Below, one piece after another: positions 16,034 to 24,428 of a stretch of 58,647 nucleotides of DNA. The notes under the pieces are model-generated. The model was not told the DNA's origin. It ran no database searches and saw only the letters and a program-made list of their open reading frames with translations. The stretch covers positions 1 through 58,647 of the forward strand of contig CALUWN010000013.1 of the NCBI GenBank assembly GCA_944324495.1, given 5' to 3'. Both the position numbers and the translations under genes were made by a program. The first letter of the stretch is position 1. Each line of letters starts with the position of its first letter. This DNA comes from an uncultured Mucispirillum sp. Lineage in GTDB: Bacteria > Chrysiogenota > Deferribacteres > Deferribacterales > Mucispirillaceae.

Positions 16034-17161
16034 TTACTTACTTCTTTTCTCTATTGCACGGCAGATTTCATTTTTTCCATAAAAATTATTTTTATCTTTA
16101 TCTTTTATCATACACACTTCATCATCTATTATAATATAAGTTTTACCATCATCTATATTACTATCTGCCATTTTTTCTACTAAACTTTCAAAATTTGCCT
16201 TATTTATATAATCTAAGCATTCTGTTCTAGCTTCTTCAAATAAAAATTTATTATGTTTACATATTAACGGAAATGTTTCACTTCTTTCTTCTTTTGCCAT
16301 TGATATATCTTCTTCTGTTACTTTACCATTCTTTGTATCCATAAAAAATTCTTTTACATATCTGCTGTCTGTCACATAACTTAAAGTAGTATTTGCACTC
16401 TCAGCAACAAAATTCATTGATTTATTTGTGGTATATTTTGTAATATCTTCCATTAAGTTATCTATCGCATCATTATATATTCCTTTTTTTTCAAGGTATG
16501 GTAAATATATTTTTTGTATAGAACGGTATATTTGCCTGTTTGCTCCATCACTTTGAAAAAGATAAAGCCCCCATGCACTTGTTATATTAGTAGTAAAACT
16601 GTCAAATGTTTTCCTATCTTCTTCACTGAGCTTTAAATCTTTAACAGCACCTGATACCATATTTATATACATTAAGACAGTTATATAGCCACAGCTTGAA
16701 CCTATACATTTTAATTCTTGGTAATCATTTAAATACTGCCTTATATCTACCCCTGCATTAATTAAACTAATAACCTGATTGGTTCTTTGCTGCACCATAT
16801 TTACCACTATTTTTGAAATATTTTTTATATCTATATCATTATCTGATAAAATCGTCATTACATCTAAATCTATAAGTATTTTTAATGCAGTATATAAGTC
16901 TTCATCTTTTGAGATTTTCTTTAAATAATTAAGCTCATTAAGTTTGCCAGATATTTTATCTAATGATTTTGAGATATTATCTAGTTCGCTGCTGCTTAAA
17001 GAATATTTTCGTGTTTCAAAATAAATTTCTCTTTTATCTTTTAATATGCTATGAATCTTATTAATATCATCAGTCAGACCTGATATATTTGTTGGCTCAT
17101 ATGTCTTTTGGCAGCCAGAAATAAATAAAGTCATAATAAATGTGATTAATAGTAAACGCAT
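16034..17161 (-). CDS. Lipoprotein with one copy of the unknown four-Cys domain (copy a)
   Basis: This 375-residue lipoprotein (lipobox ISGC, Cys17) is paralogous to the next one: it shares N(A)GVDIRQYLNDY near residue 140, CKHNKFLFEEARTECLDYINKA near 310-330 and IDDEVCMIKDKDKNNFYGKNEICRAI at the end. An extra CIGSSCG sits after the YLNDY motif, resembling the CSHEEC in the first half of the 752-aa protein. A strong GAGGGAGA ribosome binding site precedes the ATG and lies directly after the restored stop of the upstream frameshifted EFR1 gene, supporting one operon. Function unknown. Confidence 0.7.
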   Translation of the reverse strand: MRLLLITFIMTLFISGCQKTYEPTNISGLTDDINKIHSILKDKREIYFETRKYSLSSSELDNISKSLDKISGKLNELNYLKKISKDEDLYTALKILIDLDVMTILSDNDIDIKNISKIVVNMVQQRTNQVISLINAGVDIRQYLNDYQELKCIGSSCGYITVLMYINMVSGAVKDLKLSEEDRKTFDSFTTNITSAWGLYLFQSDGANRQIYRSIQKIYLPYLEKKGIYNDAIDNLMEDITKYTTNKSMNFVAESANTTLSYVTDSRYVKEFFMDTKNGKVTEEDISMAKEERSETFPLICKHNKFLFEEARTECLDYINKANFESLVEKMADSNIDDGKTYIIIDDEVCMIKDKDKNNFYGKNEICRAIEKRSK

Positions 17162-17171
17162 TTTCTCCCTC

Positions 17172-17958
17172 TTATATAAACTGCTCTGGTTCTTTCCTTT
17201 TATTATACATATGCCTAAAAGGAAATTCGCAAAGTTCGTATAATATTACATTAATCTTTCTTGCCTGTCTAGTACATATTATATGACAGCCCATACAGCT
17301 TATGCACTTTTTTTTTATTTGTTATCATTGGGTTATCTTTTGGTATTGCATTTACTGGGCAGTTTATAACACATGCTCCGCATAAATCACACTTTTTCTT
17401 TATGACAGCAGGTTTTAATGGCATACCCGGATATCTTCTATATGGGTATTTTCCCTTTACTCTTAATGTTGAAATCTTATTAATATCTTTTATACTTTCT
17501 AGCTTTTCTTTTACTTTATTTGCAAATTGTTTTATTACTTCTTCATCTTTTTCATCTGGGCGATTTACTGCCACACGCCGCATTATAGAATGGTTTGCAA
17601 TAAATGCCCCTGCTGCTATTACTTTAAAGCCGTTACTTTCAAGCACTTCCTGCATTTCAAGTAATGTATCCCCATAATCGCCGTTTCCATATACTGCCAC
17701 TATAACTGCAGGGCTAGCATCACCTTTTATATTTTTAAATTCCTGTGCTGCAATTTTAGGCATTCTGCCCCCATAAACAGGGCTTGCAAACACGGCTAAT
17801 TCATCATGATTCACTTTAATATGCAAGTTTCTTTTATTATAGCCTGTTATATTATATTTTTCACAGGTAATATTTAAGCTGTTAGTTAATACGCTTGTTA
17901 CTTTTGATGTTTTTCTTCCAGGGCTGAAAAAGATAGATTTGACTTTATGTATTACCAT
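17172..17958 (-). pseudogene. EFR1-type flavodoxin/ferredoxin gene, frameshifted at a 9-A run
   Basis: The frame from 17958 encodes the flavodoxin-like half (FFSPGRKTSKVTS, FASPVYGGRM, VYGNGDYGD) and the first 4Fe-4S motif (CDLCGACVINCP), then runs into NKKKVHKL and stops at 17269. Removing one A from the nine-A run (T9 on the plus strand, 17308-17316) restores KKKCISCMGCHIIC and a tail ending KRKEPEQFI, stopping at 17172. That 261-aa product matches the 260-aa paralogue throughout. The second Fe-S cluster is therefore lost unless slippage occurs. Possible explanations are a real mutation, homopolymer phase variation or ribosomal slippage, or a sequencing error. The restored stop lies 10 nt before the next gene. 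Confidence 0.85.
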
Positions 17959-17985
17959 ATCGCTTTGATAATATGTTTATAAAAT

Positions 17986-18033
17986 TATCTGGATAAATAT
18001 TTTATAAATAACTTCCATATATTTACCCAGATA
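17986..18033 (-). terminator. Imperfect hairpin between the fusion gene and the EFR1 operon
   Basis: TATCTGG-ATAAATA (17986-17998 area) and its imperfect complement TATTTACCCAGATA (ending about 18033) form a long AT-rich stem on the minus strand after the gene ending at 18043; T-rich sequence follows. It could terminate that gene or regulate the downstream EFR1 operon. Confidence 0.35.
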
Positions 18034-18042
18034 TTATATTAT

Positions 18043-19320
18043 TTATTCGCTTGCTTTTATAGCATTATATACTGCTTCTACTGCATTATCTATGCCGATT
18101 TTAGAGCTTTTGATATACATATCATATCTGGAAGCTTCGCCCCAGTTTCTGCCTGTATAATAATTATAATGGTTACGCCTTAATTCGTTTGTTTTTTTAA
18201 TATAATCTATGGCTTCATCTTCTGTCATATGAAATTCTTCTGCTACTCTTTTTTTTGCAAATTCAATATCTGCTGATACAAAAATATTAAAACAGTTTGG
18301 GTAGTCTTGAAGTACCACATCAGCACATCTTCCCACAATTACGCAGTTGCCTTTTTCTCCTGCCTCTTTAATTATCTTGCTTTGGGTAATAAAAAGCCTG
18401 TCATCTTCTGAAAGATTTTCTTCATTAAATATATTATCCATAGAAATATATCTTAAAAGCATTTCCCCTTTAGTCATCTGCTGGTCTTTTTTCTCAATAA
18501 AATTGCTGTTTAAACCACTTTTTTCAACTGCAACTTTAATAAACTGCTTATCTATAAATTCCCAGCCTAATTTTTTTGCTAATTTTTGCCCTATCTCTCT
18601 ACCGCCACTGCCAAGCTCTCTGCCTATTGTAATAATATTATACCCTTGAACAGCTTCTTTATGCCTTTCATTACGCTCTAAAAATCTTGTAATAAACGGT
18701 GCTATAATTGGGTTTAACTTACCTATAATAAAGCCTATTAATACTGCAGATATAACAGTGCCTTCCCTAACACCTATTACTCCATTTAATAAAAGCAGAC
18801 CTGAAATTACACTAAATATTACAAGTGTTACATCAAAAGCGATTTTTATTTGACCAAATGGGCGTTTTAATACTTTTGCAACTGTAATCATCAGCCCATC
18901 CCCTGCTAAATATAAAAGTTTTGGGGTTACTTCAAATATTATACCAATAGATACAAGCAGTGAGCCTAAAAGCACAAAAAGTATCTGCACTATATAGTTA
19001 GGTGCTTGAATACTGCTTGTTATAAACATAGAAAAATCTATTAAAAAACCAAATAAAAAACTTACTACTATTTGAAAGTATTGTGATTTTTTAAAATCTT
19101 TTCTTAAAATTATAACTTGGGCTATAACCATTGTAATATGCATACCCACTGTTAACTGCCCCAATGTCCAGTTTGTAAAGTAATGGGAAAATACGTATGG
19201 TGGACATGAAATAGGTGTTATACCTAACTGGCTCCTAATAGCAAAGGCTATACCTAAAGACATTAAAAAAAGCCCGAAAACAGACAATAATAATTTTTCA
19301 ATAAATGATTTTGCAGTCAT
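18043..19320 (-). CDS. YczE/YitT-like membrane domain fused to cytidylate-kinase-like domain
   Basis: This is a 425-residue two-part protein. Residues ~8-205 contain five to six membrane helices with FAIRSQLGITPISCPPYV, typical of the YczE/YitT (DUF6198) family. Residues ~225-425 are a cytidylate-kinase-like (PF13189) domain: IITIGRELGSGGREIGQKLAKKLGW (P-loop region), CVIVGRCADVVL, and a C-terminal NELRRNHYNYYTGRNWG block. The fusion is a recurrent architecture in gut anaerobes. Substrate and reaction are unknown; the kinase half would be cytoplasmic. GGGAGGAT precedes the start. True cmk is separately present at 29393. Confidence 0.85.
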   Translation of the reverse strand: MTAKSFIEKLLLSVFGLFLMSLGIAFAIRSQLGITPISCPPYVFSHYFTNWTLGQLTVGMHITMVIAQVIILRKDFKKSQYFQIVVSFLFGFLIDFSMFITSSIQAPNYIVQILFVLLGSLLVSIGIIFEVTPKLLYLAGDGLMITVAKVLKRPFGQIKIAFDVTLVIFSVISGLLLLNGVIGVREGTVISAVLIGFIIGKLNPIIAPFITRFLERNERHKEAVQGYNIITIGRELGSGGREIGQKLAKKLGWEFIDKQFIKVAVEKSGLNSNFIEKKDQQMTKGEMLLRYISMDNIFNEENLSEDDRLFITQSKIIKEAGEKGNCVIVGRCADVVLQDYPNCFNIFVSADIEFAKKRVAEEFHMTEDEAIDYIKKTNELRRNHYNYYTGRNWGEASRYDMYIKSSKIGIDNAVEAVYNAIKASE

Positions 19321-19421
19321 TTATCCTCCCTTTTTTTTATGATAAAGTCAATTATTTTTCCCACTTTTTTTACAATAATACTACTGCCATATTTGTAAAT
19401 ATGAAATAAGAATAGAAAACT

Positions 19422-19450
19422 TATATACCCTGATGATTAAAGGGTATATA
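19422..19450 (-). terminator. 10-bp hairpin, terminator of the 183-aa gene
   Basis: TATATACCCT (19422-19431) and AGGGTATATA (19441-19450) form a perfect 10-bp stem with a 9-nt loop, 21 nt after the stop at 19471 on the minus strand. The following T-tract is short (AGTTTTC). Confidence 0.5.
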
Positions 19451-19470
19451 GTTTACAAGAAGTATCTGTA

Positions 19471-20022
19471 TTAAACATCTTTTGAAAGATTTGATGCATT
19501 TTTATGATGCTCTATCATTTCTTTTCTAAGAGCTACCATATATTTAGTATATTCTTCATCATCACCAACGTATTTTTTACCTTTCATAAGTATTTCAATA
19601 GCTTTTTGCAGAGAATCAACTCTTTGGAAGCCTGATTTTCTATCAGTTGTAGCAAGTTCTGCTCTTGCTTCTTTCATAAAGTGTTTTTTTGCAAACTCAG
19701 CAACTATTTCATCTAACTGCTCAACGTGTTTTACAATCTCAATATTTCTATTAAGCAGTTTTATTTGCATATTCTGCAGCCTTGGAGAGAATTGTGCAGA
19801 ATCAAGTACAAGTTCTTTTATGTATTCAAATCTACCCATTGCCATATCAAAACTAACATTTGGCTGGTTAATAATTTCTGCACTTTTACGGATGTTTTCC
19901 ATAGTCCTTGAAAGTGCAGGCAGGCTTAAATCCACCTCTTTAAGTTGCCCTGTTCTAGGGTCACGCATTTTTCGTAATTCACCCTCTTCAACATAAACAT
20001 CGTCTTTTGGTCTATCAGCCAT
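19471..20022 (-). CDS. Conserved-looking soluble helical protein, unknown
   Basis: The start was placed at 20022 (MADRPKDDVYVEE, 183 aa) because GGAGAG lies 8 nt upstream; a longer frame to 20097 adds a hydrophobic leader with no ribosome binding site. The protein is hydrophilic and helical, with a short extended N-terminus (ELRKMRDPRTGQLKEVDLSLPALSRTM in which LPALSRT may be a docking segment) and a long alpha-helical body (residues ~35-175) rich in K and E. No membrane segment and no recognised domain. It stands alone between the fusion kinase gene and the tRNA operon. Confidence 0.65.
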   Translation of the reverse strand: MADRPKDDVYVEEGELRKMRDPRTGQLKEVDLSLPALSRTMENIRKSAEIINQPNVSFDMAMGRFEYIKELVLDSAQFSPRLQNMQIKLLNRNIEIVKHVEQLDEIVAEFAKKHFMKEARAELATTDRKSGFQRVDSLQKAIEILMKGKKYVGDDEEYTKYMVALRKEMIEHHKNASNLSKDV

Positions 20023-20161
20023 ATTTAACTCTCCAGTTCTCCAGTATTGTTTCTCTATACCATCTGTTATTATATATAATATAAATAATAATTTCAAATA
20101 AAAAATAAATATTTTTAAGATAAATTTTAAATTATTGATATAGTAAACTAAATTTATTCAT

Positions 20162-20191
20162 AAAAAAAGCTCTTGCCGAAACAAGAGCTTT
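20162..20191 (-). terminator. Rho-independent terminator of the tRNA operon
   Basis: On the minus strand AAAGCTCTTG, loop TTTCGG and CAAGAGCTTT are followed by a run of T. It begins 4 nt after the tRNA-Asp 3' end. Confidence 0.9.
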
Positions 20192-20194
20192 AAA

Positions 20195-20268
20195 CGGGGA
20201 CGACGAGACTCGAACTCGCGACCTCTGGCGTGACAGGCCAGCGTTCTAACCAACTGAACTACGCCCCC
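20195..20268 (-). tRNA. tRNA-Asp (anticodon GTC)
   Basis: The minus strand folds as a 74-nt cloverleaf: 7-bp acceptor GGGGGCG/CGTCCCC with one G-U pair, D-arm TAGTTCAGTTGGTTAGA, anticodon loop CTGTCAC giving GTC, and T-arm GTTCGAGTC. The 3' CCA is not encoded. It is last of four tRNAs. Confidence 0.95.
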
Positions 20269-20278
20269 ATACTTAAAA

Positions 20279-20351
20279 TGGACGGTACAGGGATCGAACC
20301 TGTGACCCTCGGCTTGTAAGGCCGATGCTCTCCCAGCTGAGCTAACCGTCC
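20279..20351 (-). tRNA. tRNA-Val (anticodon TAC)
   Basis: A 73-nt cloverleaf: acceptor GGACGGT/ACCGTCC, D-arm TAGCTCAGCTGGGAGA, anticodon loop CTTACAA giving TAC, T-loop GTTCGATCC. CCA is not encoded. It is separated from tRNA-Asp by 10 nt. Confidence 0.95.
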
Positions 20352-20361
20352 GTTTGAAAAG

Positions 20362-20436
20362 CGACCCGTAGGGGATTTGAACCCCTGTTGTCGGCGTGAA
20401 AGGCCGATGTCCTAGGCCAAGCTAGACGAACGGGTC
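20362..20436 (-). tRNA. tRNA-Glu (anticodon TTC)
   Basis: A 75-nt cloverleaf: acceptor GACCCGT/ACGGGTC, D-arm TCGTCTAGCTTGGCCTAGGA, anticodon loop CTTTCAC giving TTC, T-loop GTTCAAATC. CCA is not encoded. It lies 10 nt from tRNA-Val. Confidence 0.95.
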
Positions 20437-20456
20437 ATCTAAATAAATTGTAAAAA

Positions 20457-20532
20457 TGGTGAGCCGTATTGGGATCGAACCAATGACCCATTGCTTAAAA
20501 GGCAATTGCTCTACCGTCTGAGCTAACGGCTC
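20457..20532 (-). tRNA. tRNA-Lys (anticodon TTT), CCA encoded
   Basis: A cloverleaf with acceptor GAGCCGT/ACGGCTC, D-arm TAGCTCAGACGGTAGA, anticodon loop CTTTTAA giving TTT and T-loop GTTCGATCC. Unlike the other three, discriminator A is followed by a genomic CCA (20459-20457). It is first in the tRNA operon. Confidence 0.95.
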
Positions 20533-20576
20533 ATCTTCCTACCCAAACAAGCTTGGCTACTCTTGGGTGGAAATAA

Positions 20577-20605
20577 TATATATCAGAGTAAAAAATAAAA
20601 GTCAA
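20577..20605 (-). promoter_or_regulatory. Strong promoter of the tRNA operon
   Basis: On the minus strand TTGACT (20605-20600), a 17-nt spacer and TATATA (20582-20577) lie about 45 nt before tRNA-Lys. A CAAGCTTG palindrome inside an ACCCAA/TTGGGT pair sits in the leader. Confidence 0.75.
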
Positions 20606-20828
20606 CAACTTTTTTTAAAAAAATTTAAAAAAAGTTCTATCCACTCCAAAATCCCTGTTTTCAATTGCTTTTTTATTTTATTATATTGTATTAGTGGAGC
20701 ATTATTTTATAAGTTTAATGAAAAAATAAATGATTTAAAAATTTTTATGTGGATGAAATATAAGTTTTTTAACTTAGAATATTTTTATTCTATAAGATTA
20801 TTTAATTTGTTTCATAAGTAATATAAAA
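20606..20828. other. Non-coding AT-rich stretch between the tRNA operon and purA
   Basis: This ~220-nt stretch is dominated by A and T runs. An 84-codon open frame on the plus strand (20567-20821) starts inside the tRNA promoter region, lacks a ribosome binding site and has low-complexity composition, so it is not called. I see no RNA gene here. Confidence 0.6.
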
Positions 20829-20853
20829 GGGGGAAATTTTATTCCCCCCCCCC
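20829..20853 (-). terminator. purA terminator with a 10-C tract
   Basis: GGGGGAA and TTCCCCC pair around a 6-nt loop, 8 nt after the purA stop on the minus strand, followed by TTTTATAT. The C run is ten bases long (20844-20853), twice what the stem needs. Confidence 0.65.
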
Positions 20854-20860
20854 ATTATTG

Positions 20861-22150
20861 TTATTTAAAAATTTCGTTTAATACTATTGTCTGGCTTCTG
20901 TCGGTTCCAACTGATACTACACAGTATGGAACACCTAAGTAGTTTGATATAAAATCAATATACTCTTTTGCTTCCACTGGTAAATCTTCTATTTTTTTAG
21001 TTTTTGTAAGGTCAGTTTGCCAGCCTTTAAATTCTTTATATACTGGTTTGATTTTTTCTAAACTTTCAATATCTGCTGGGAACTGCTCTACAATTTTGCC
21101 GTCTATTTCATATGCAGTACATACTTTAATTACTGGCATATTATCAAGCACATCCATTTTTGTAAGTGCAATATAATCAAGACCGTTAATCATTACTGCA
21201 TATTTTGCTGCCACTAAATCAAGCCAGCCGCATCTTCTTGGTCTGCCTGTAACTGCTCCAAATTCGTGCCCTGCTGCTCTTAATGCTTCACCGTCTTCAT
21301 CAAAAAGCTCTGTAGGGAATGGGCCACTGCCTACCCTTGTAGTATATGCTTTCATAACACCAGCAATGCATGATATTTTTCTTGGTGAAATACCAGTACC
21401 AGTGCAGGCACCACCTGCTGTACCGTTTGATGATGTTACAAATGGATAAGTACCAAAATCCACATCAAGCATTGTGCCTTGAGCACCTTCAAGCATTACT
21501 TTTTTGCCTTCTGATATTAATTTATTTATAAGGTATGATGTATCTGTTACATATTTTTTTAAATCTTCTATATGGCGTTTGCAGTATGCTCTTGCTTCAT
21601 CAATATTAATAGGCTCTATGCCGTAAGCTTTAACTGCATATTTATTTAATTCGTCAATATTAGTTTTTATTTTTTCTTCTAATATTTTTTCATGAAATAA
21701 ATCGCCTATTCTAATACCGTTTCTAGCTGTTTTATCCATATATGTAGGGCCTATGCCTCTGCCTGTTGTGCCTATTTTGTTTGCACCTTTTAATTCTTCC
21801 TTATGTTTATCAAAGAATATATGGTATGGCATAATAACATGAGCTCTGTCACTTATAAAAAATCTGCCGTCAAATTTAACGCCTTTTTCTTTTAACTCAT
21901 TTATTTCTTTAAATAATGCGTCAAGCTCAATAACAGTGCCGTTGCCTATTATATTTATTGTTTTGTCATGAATAATACCTGATGGTATAAGGCGTAGAAT
22001 GTATTTCACACCGTCAACCCAGACAGTATGCCCTGCATTGTGGCCACCTTGATATCTAACAACCACATCTGCCTGCTCCGAATACATATCTACAATTTTT
22101 CCCTTTCCTTCATCGCCCCACTGGGCACCAAGTACTGCTGAACAGCTCAT
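20861..22150 (-). CDS. purA: Adenylosuccinate synthetase
   Basis: PurA joins IMP and aspartate with GTP to give adenylosuccinate, the first step of AMP synthesis. Residues 9-17 hold the P-loop-like WGDEGKGK, followed by YQGGHNAGHTV; GTTGRGIGPTYMDK near 125, EGAQGTMLDVDFGTYPFVTSSN near 220 and the C-terminal SVGTDRSQTI are all family hallmarks. The 429-residue length is standard. Two adjacent ATGs exist; the second (22150) is preferred as it lies 5 nt from GGGGG rather than 2. It follows hisZ by about 10 nt, an order common in many bacteria. Confidence 0.97.
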   Translation of the reverse strand: MSCSAVLGAQWGDEGKGKIVDMYSEQADVVVRYQGGHNAGHTVWVDGVKYILRLIPSGIIHDKTINIIGNGTVIELDALFKEINELKEKGVKFDGRFFISDRAHVIMPYHIFFDKHKEELKGANKIGTTGRGIGPTYMDKTARNGIRIGDLFHEKILEEKIKTNIDELNKYAVKAYGIEPINIDEARAYCKRHIEDLKKYVTDTSYLINKLISEGKKVMLEGAQGTMLDVDFGTYPFVTSSNGTAGGACTGTGISPRKISCIAGVMKAYTTRVGSGPFPTELFDEDGEALRAAGHEFGAVTGRPRRCGWLDLVAAKYAVMINGLDYIALTKMDVLDNMPVIKVCTAYEIDGKIVEQFPADIESLEKIKPVYKEFKGWQTDLTKTKKIEDLPVEAKEYIDFISNYLGVPYCVVSVGTDRSQTIVLNEIFK

Positions 22151-22161
22151 CATATCCCCCG

Positions 22162-23277
22162 TTAAATTATATTTTTAAAAGTATAGCTACTCTCAAATAT
22201 ATCTTTTTTATTTTTATCTGCCACAAATATAACGCTTTTTCCATCTCTGCGTAACTCTATGGCTTTTTTAAAGTTTTCTGCACCTAAAACTAGATAATCA
22301 TACACTTTTACATTTGCACTGCATATTGGAAAATGCAGTAAATTATCTATGTTTAATGCTGCACCACAGGCAGTGATGTTTTTGCCAAACTTTGCCATTA
22401 ATGTATCATATCTTCCACCACCACCAAGCACTGCACCAAAATTTTCATGGACTATTTCAAAATGTATACCTGTATAATAATCAAGCCCTTTTGATTCGCC
22501 ACCGTCAAAAATTAATGATGATTCATCTATACCATATTCTTTTAAGCTTAAAAATAAGTTTTTGATTATTTGTAATCTTAATGCAATTTCGTTATCAAAT
22601 TTAGCACTTGATTTTATTAAGTCATCTAATACATCAATATTACCAAAACTTAAAGGCAGTTTTTCTATAAATGATTTAATATCTGGGTTTAAATCCATTG
22701 TATCAAGTATTTTTTTCACATCATGGATGCGGCGTTCTGAAACTGTTTTAAATATTTCTTCGCTTCTTTCTTTTAAGTGGCTTTTTAGTTTTGATATAAA
22801 TACTGTATCACCAAAAGTAAAAGAAAAACCACTTAAACCAAGGTTTTTTAATACATCGTTACAAAGCAGCACAATTTCCATATCAGCGTGCATACTTTCT
22901 TCACCAAAGATTTCCCAGCCTGTTTGATTTTCTTCGCTTTTTATGCCCCTGTCTTTTTCAACAGAACGAAATACTGTCCCCTTATAGCTTGCACGAAACG
23001 GAAGCGTTATATTATCTATACCACTTATTATCCTGCAAACCTGCGGAGTAAAGTCTGGGCGTAATACTAATGTTTTACCTGTGTGTCTATCTATAAAACG
23101 GATTATACTTTCATCTGAAAAATTAAATACTGTATCAGAAAGTAAATCGTAATATTCATAAATTGGCAAGCTTAATTCTATATAGCCATACTGGTTTAGG
23201 GTATTATCTATAATCTTTAAAGCCTGCTCTACACGATTGCTTCTTTCTATATTTTGGTCGTGAGACATATTTGTCAT
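22162..23277 (-). CDS. hisZ: ATP phosphoribosyltransferase regulatory subunit
   Basis: This 371-residue protein is a histidyl-tRNA-synthetase-like HisZ. It has class II synthetase motifs (RPDFTPQVCR near residue 74, GLDYYTGIHFEIVH near 265, GAVLGGGGRYDTL near 283) but is shorter than HisS and lacks its C-terminal anticodon domain. HisZ forms a complex with short-form HisG to catalyse the first step of histidine synthesis; hisG is not in the window. Its start overlaps the stop of the aminotransferase gene by four bases (ATGA), and purA follows, so the three form an operon. A few residues vary around the binding pocket but function as HisZ is likely. Confidence 0.88.
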   Translation of the reverse strand: MTNMSHDQNIERSNRVEQALKIIDNTLNQYGYIELSLPIYEYYDLLSDTVFNFSDESIIRFIDRHTGKTLVLRPDFTPQVCRIISGIDNITLPFRASYKGTVFRSVEKDRGIKSEENQTGWEIFGEESMHADMEIVLLCNDVLKNLGLSGFSFTFGDTVFISKLKSHLKERSEEIFKTVSERRIHDVKKILDTMDLNPDIKSFIEKLPLSFGNIDVLDDLIKSSAKFDNEIALRLQIIKNLFLSLKEYGIDESSLIFDGGESKGLDYYTGIHFEIVHENFGAVLGGGGRYDTLMAKFGKNITACGAALNIDNLLHFPICSANVKVYDYLVLGAENFKKAIELRRDGKSVIFVADKNKKDIFESSYTFKNII

Positions 23278-24428
23278 ATTACTGGCATTTCTCCCATAAG
23301 CACTTTTTGAGCTGCTGCAACACCTTTACCAAGCTCAATATTTGCACCAAATTTTACAAGCCCCATTTCTATGGCACTGATAGCCGTAATAGTATCAAAA
23401 GCATCATGATAACCAAGGTGAGAAATACGAAGTATTTTTCCTGCTAAATGGTCCTGACCACCTGCTAAAGATACACCGCATTTATCTCTTAAATATTTAA
23501 CAAATGCTTTTCCGTCTATATTTTCTGGTAAAAAACAGCCAGTTGCTGCATTTGATGGTAAATCTTTTGCTAAAAGCTCTAAACCTAATGCTTTTACTGC
23601 CTGCCTTGTAGCTTCTGCATTGATTTCATGGCGTTTGAAAACATTATCTATGCCTTCTTTTTCCATCATATCTATTACAGTTTTAAGCCCAACTACTAAA
23701 CTAACACCTGCAGTCCAAGCTGTAGTATTTTTTAACTGGTTTTTAAGCTCAGTTTTTAAGTTAAAATAAAATTTAGGAAGTCTTGAAGTTTCCACCATAT
23801 TCCATGCTTTTTGGCTTAATGTAATAAAAGCAAGACCCGGTGGCAGCATAAATGCTTTTTGGCTTCCTGTAATTAATATATCTATACCCCATTCATCAAA
23901 ACGGGTATCGTGTACCCCTGCACTTGTAATACCATCTACCACAAGTAAAGTTTCAGGCATATTTTTTGTAATTGCAGCAAGCTCTTTAATTGGGTGGTAA
24001 ACTGTAGTAGAAGTTTCACTGCCCTGCACAAATACTGCTTTTGTATCTGGGTTTTTATCTAAAAATGCTTTAACATCTTCAGTACGTACTGAATGACCCC
24101 ATTCAATATTAATAGTTGATACGTTGATACCATATGTCTGGCATATTTTTATCCAGCGTTCACCAAATTTACCACCGTTAATAACAAGAACTTTATCTTC
24201 CCTGTTTAAAGTATTAACAACAGCTGCTTCCATAGCACCTGTACCGCTACTTGCAAGTATTAAAGGTTCCTGCTCTGTTTTAAATATTCTTTTTAAACCC
24301 TGCCTTGCTTCTTTGAAGATAGCTTCAAATTCAGGTGTTCTGTGGTGTATCATTGGGCGAGCCATATCAAGAAGAACTTGTTCTGGCACAGCTGTTGGTC
24401 CCGGGGTGATTAGATATTTTTTAAGCAT
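23274..24428 (-). CDS. Class V PLP-dependent aminotransferase (alanine/serine-glyoxylate type)
   Basis: This 384-residue protein has KYLITPGPTAVPEQVLLDMARPMIHHRTPEF at the N-terminus, GTGAMEAAVVN near 65 and the PLP lysine in ITGSQKAFMLPPG near 190, all typical of the alanine-glyoxylate / serine-pyruvate aminotransferase group. The start at 24428 was chosen over an ATG four codons upstream, which lies within the GAGG ribosome binding site. The exact amino donor cannot be told from sequence; relatives act on serine/glyoxylate or alanine/glyoxylate. It is coupled to hisZ by a 4-nt overlap. Confidence 0.88.
   Translation of the reverse strand: MLKKYLITPGPTAVPEQVLLDMARPMIHHRTPEFEAIFKEARQGLKRIFKTEQEPLILASSGTGAMEAAVVNTLNREDKVLVINGGKFGERWIKICQTYGINVSTINIEWGHSVRTEDVKAFLDKNPDTKAVFVQGSETSTTVYHPIKELAAITKNMPETLLVVDGITSAGVHDTRFDEWGIDILITGSQKAFMLPPGLAFITLSQKAWNMVETSRLPKFYFNLKTELKNQLKNTTAWTAGVSLVVGLKTVIDMMEKEGIDNVFKRHEINAEATRQAVKALGLELLAKDLPSNAATGCFLPENIDGKAFVKYLRDKCGVSLAGGQDHLAGKILRISHLGYHDAFDTITAISAIEMGLVKFGANIELGKGVAAAQKVLMGEMPVI

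Noticed and set aside
20567-20821. 84-codon open frame after the tRNA operon
   Set aside because: It is low-complexity AT-rich sequence overlapping the tRNA promoter, with no ribosome binding site.
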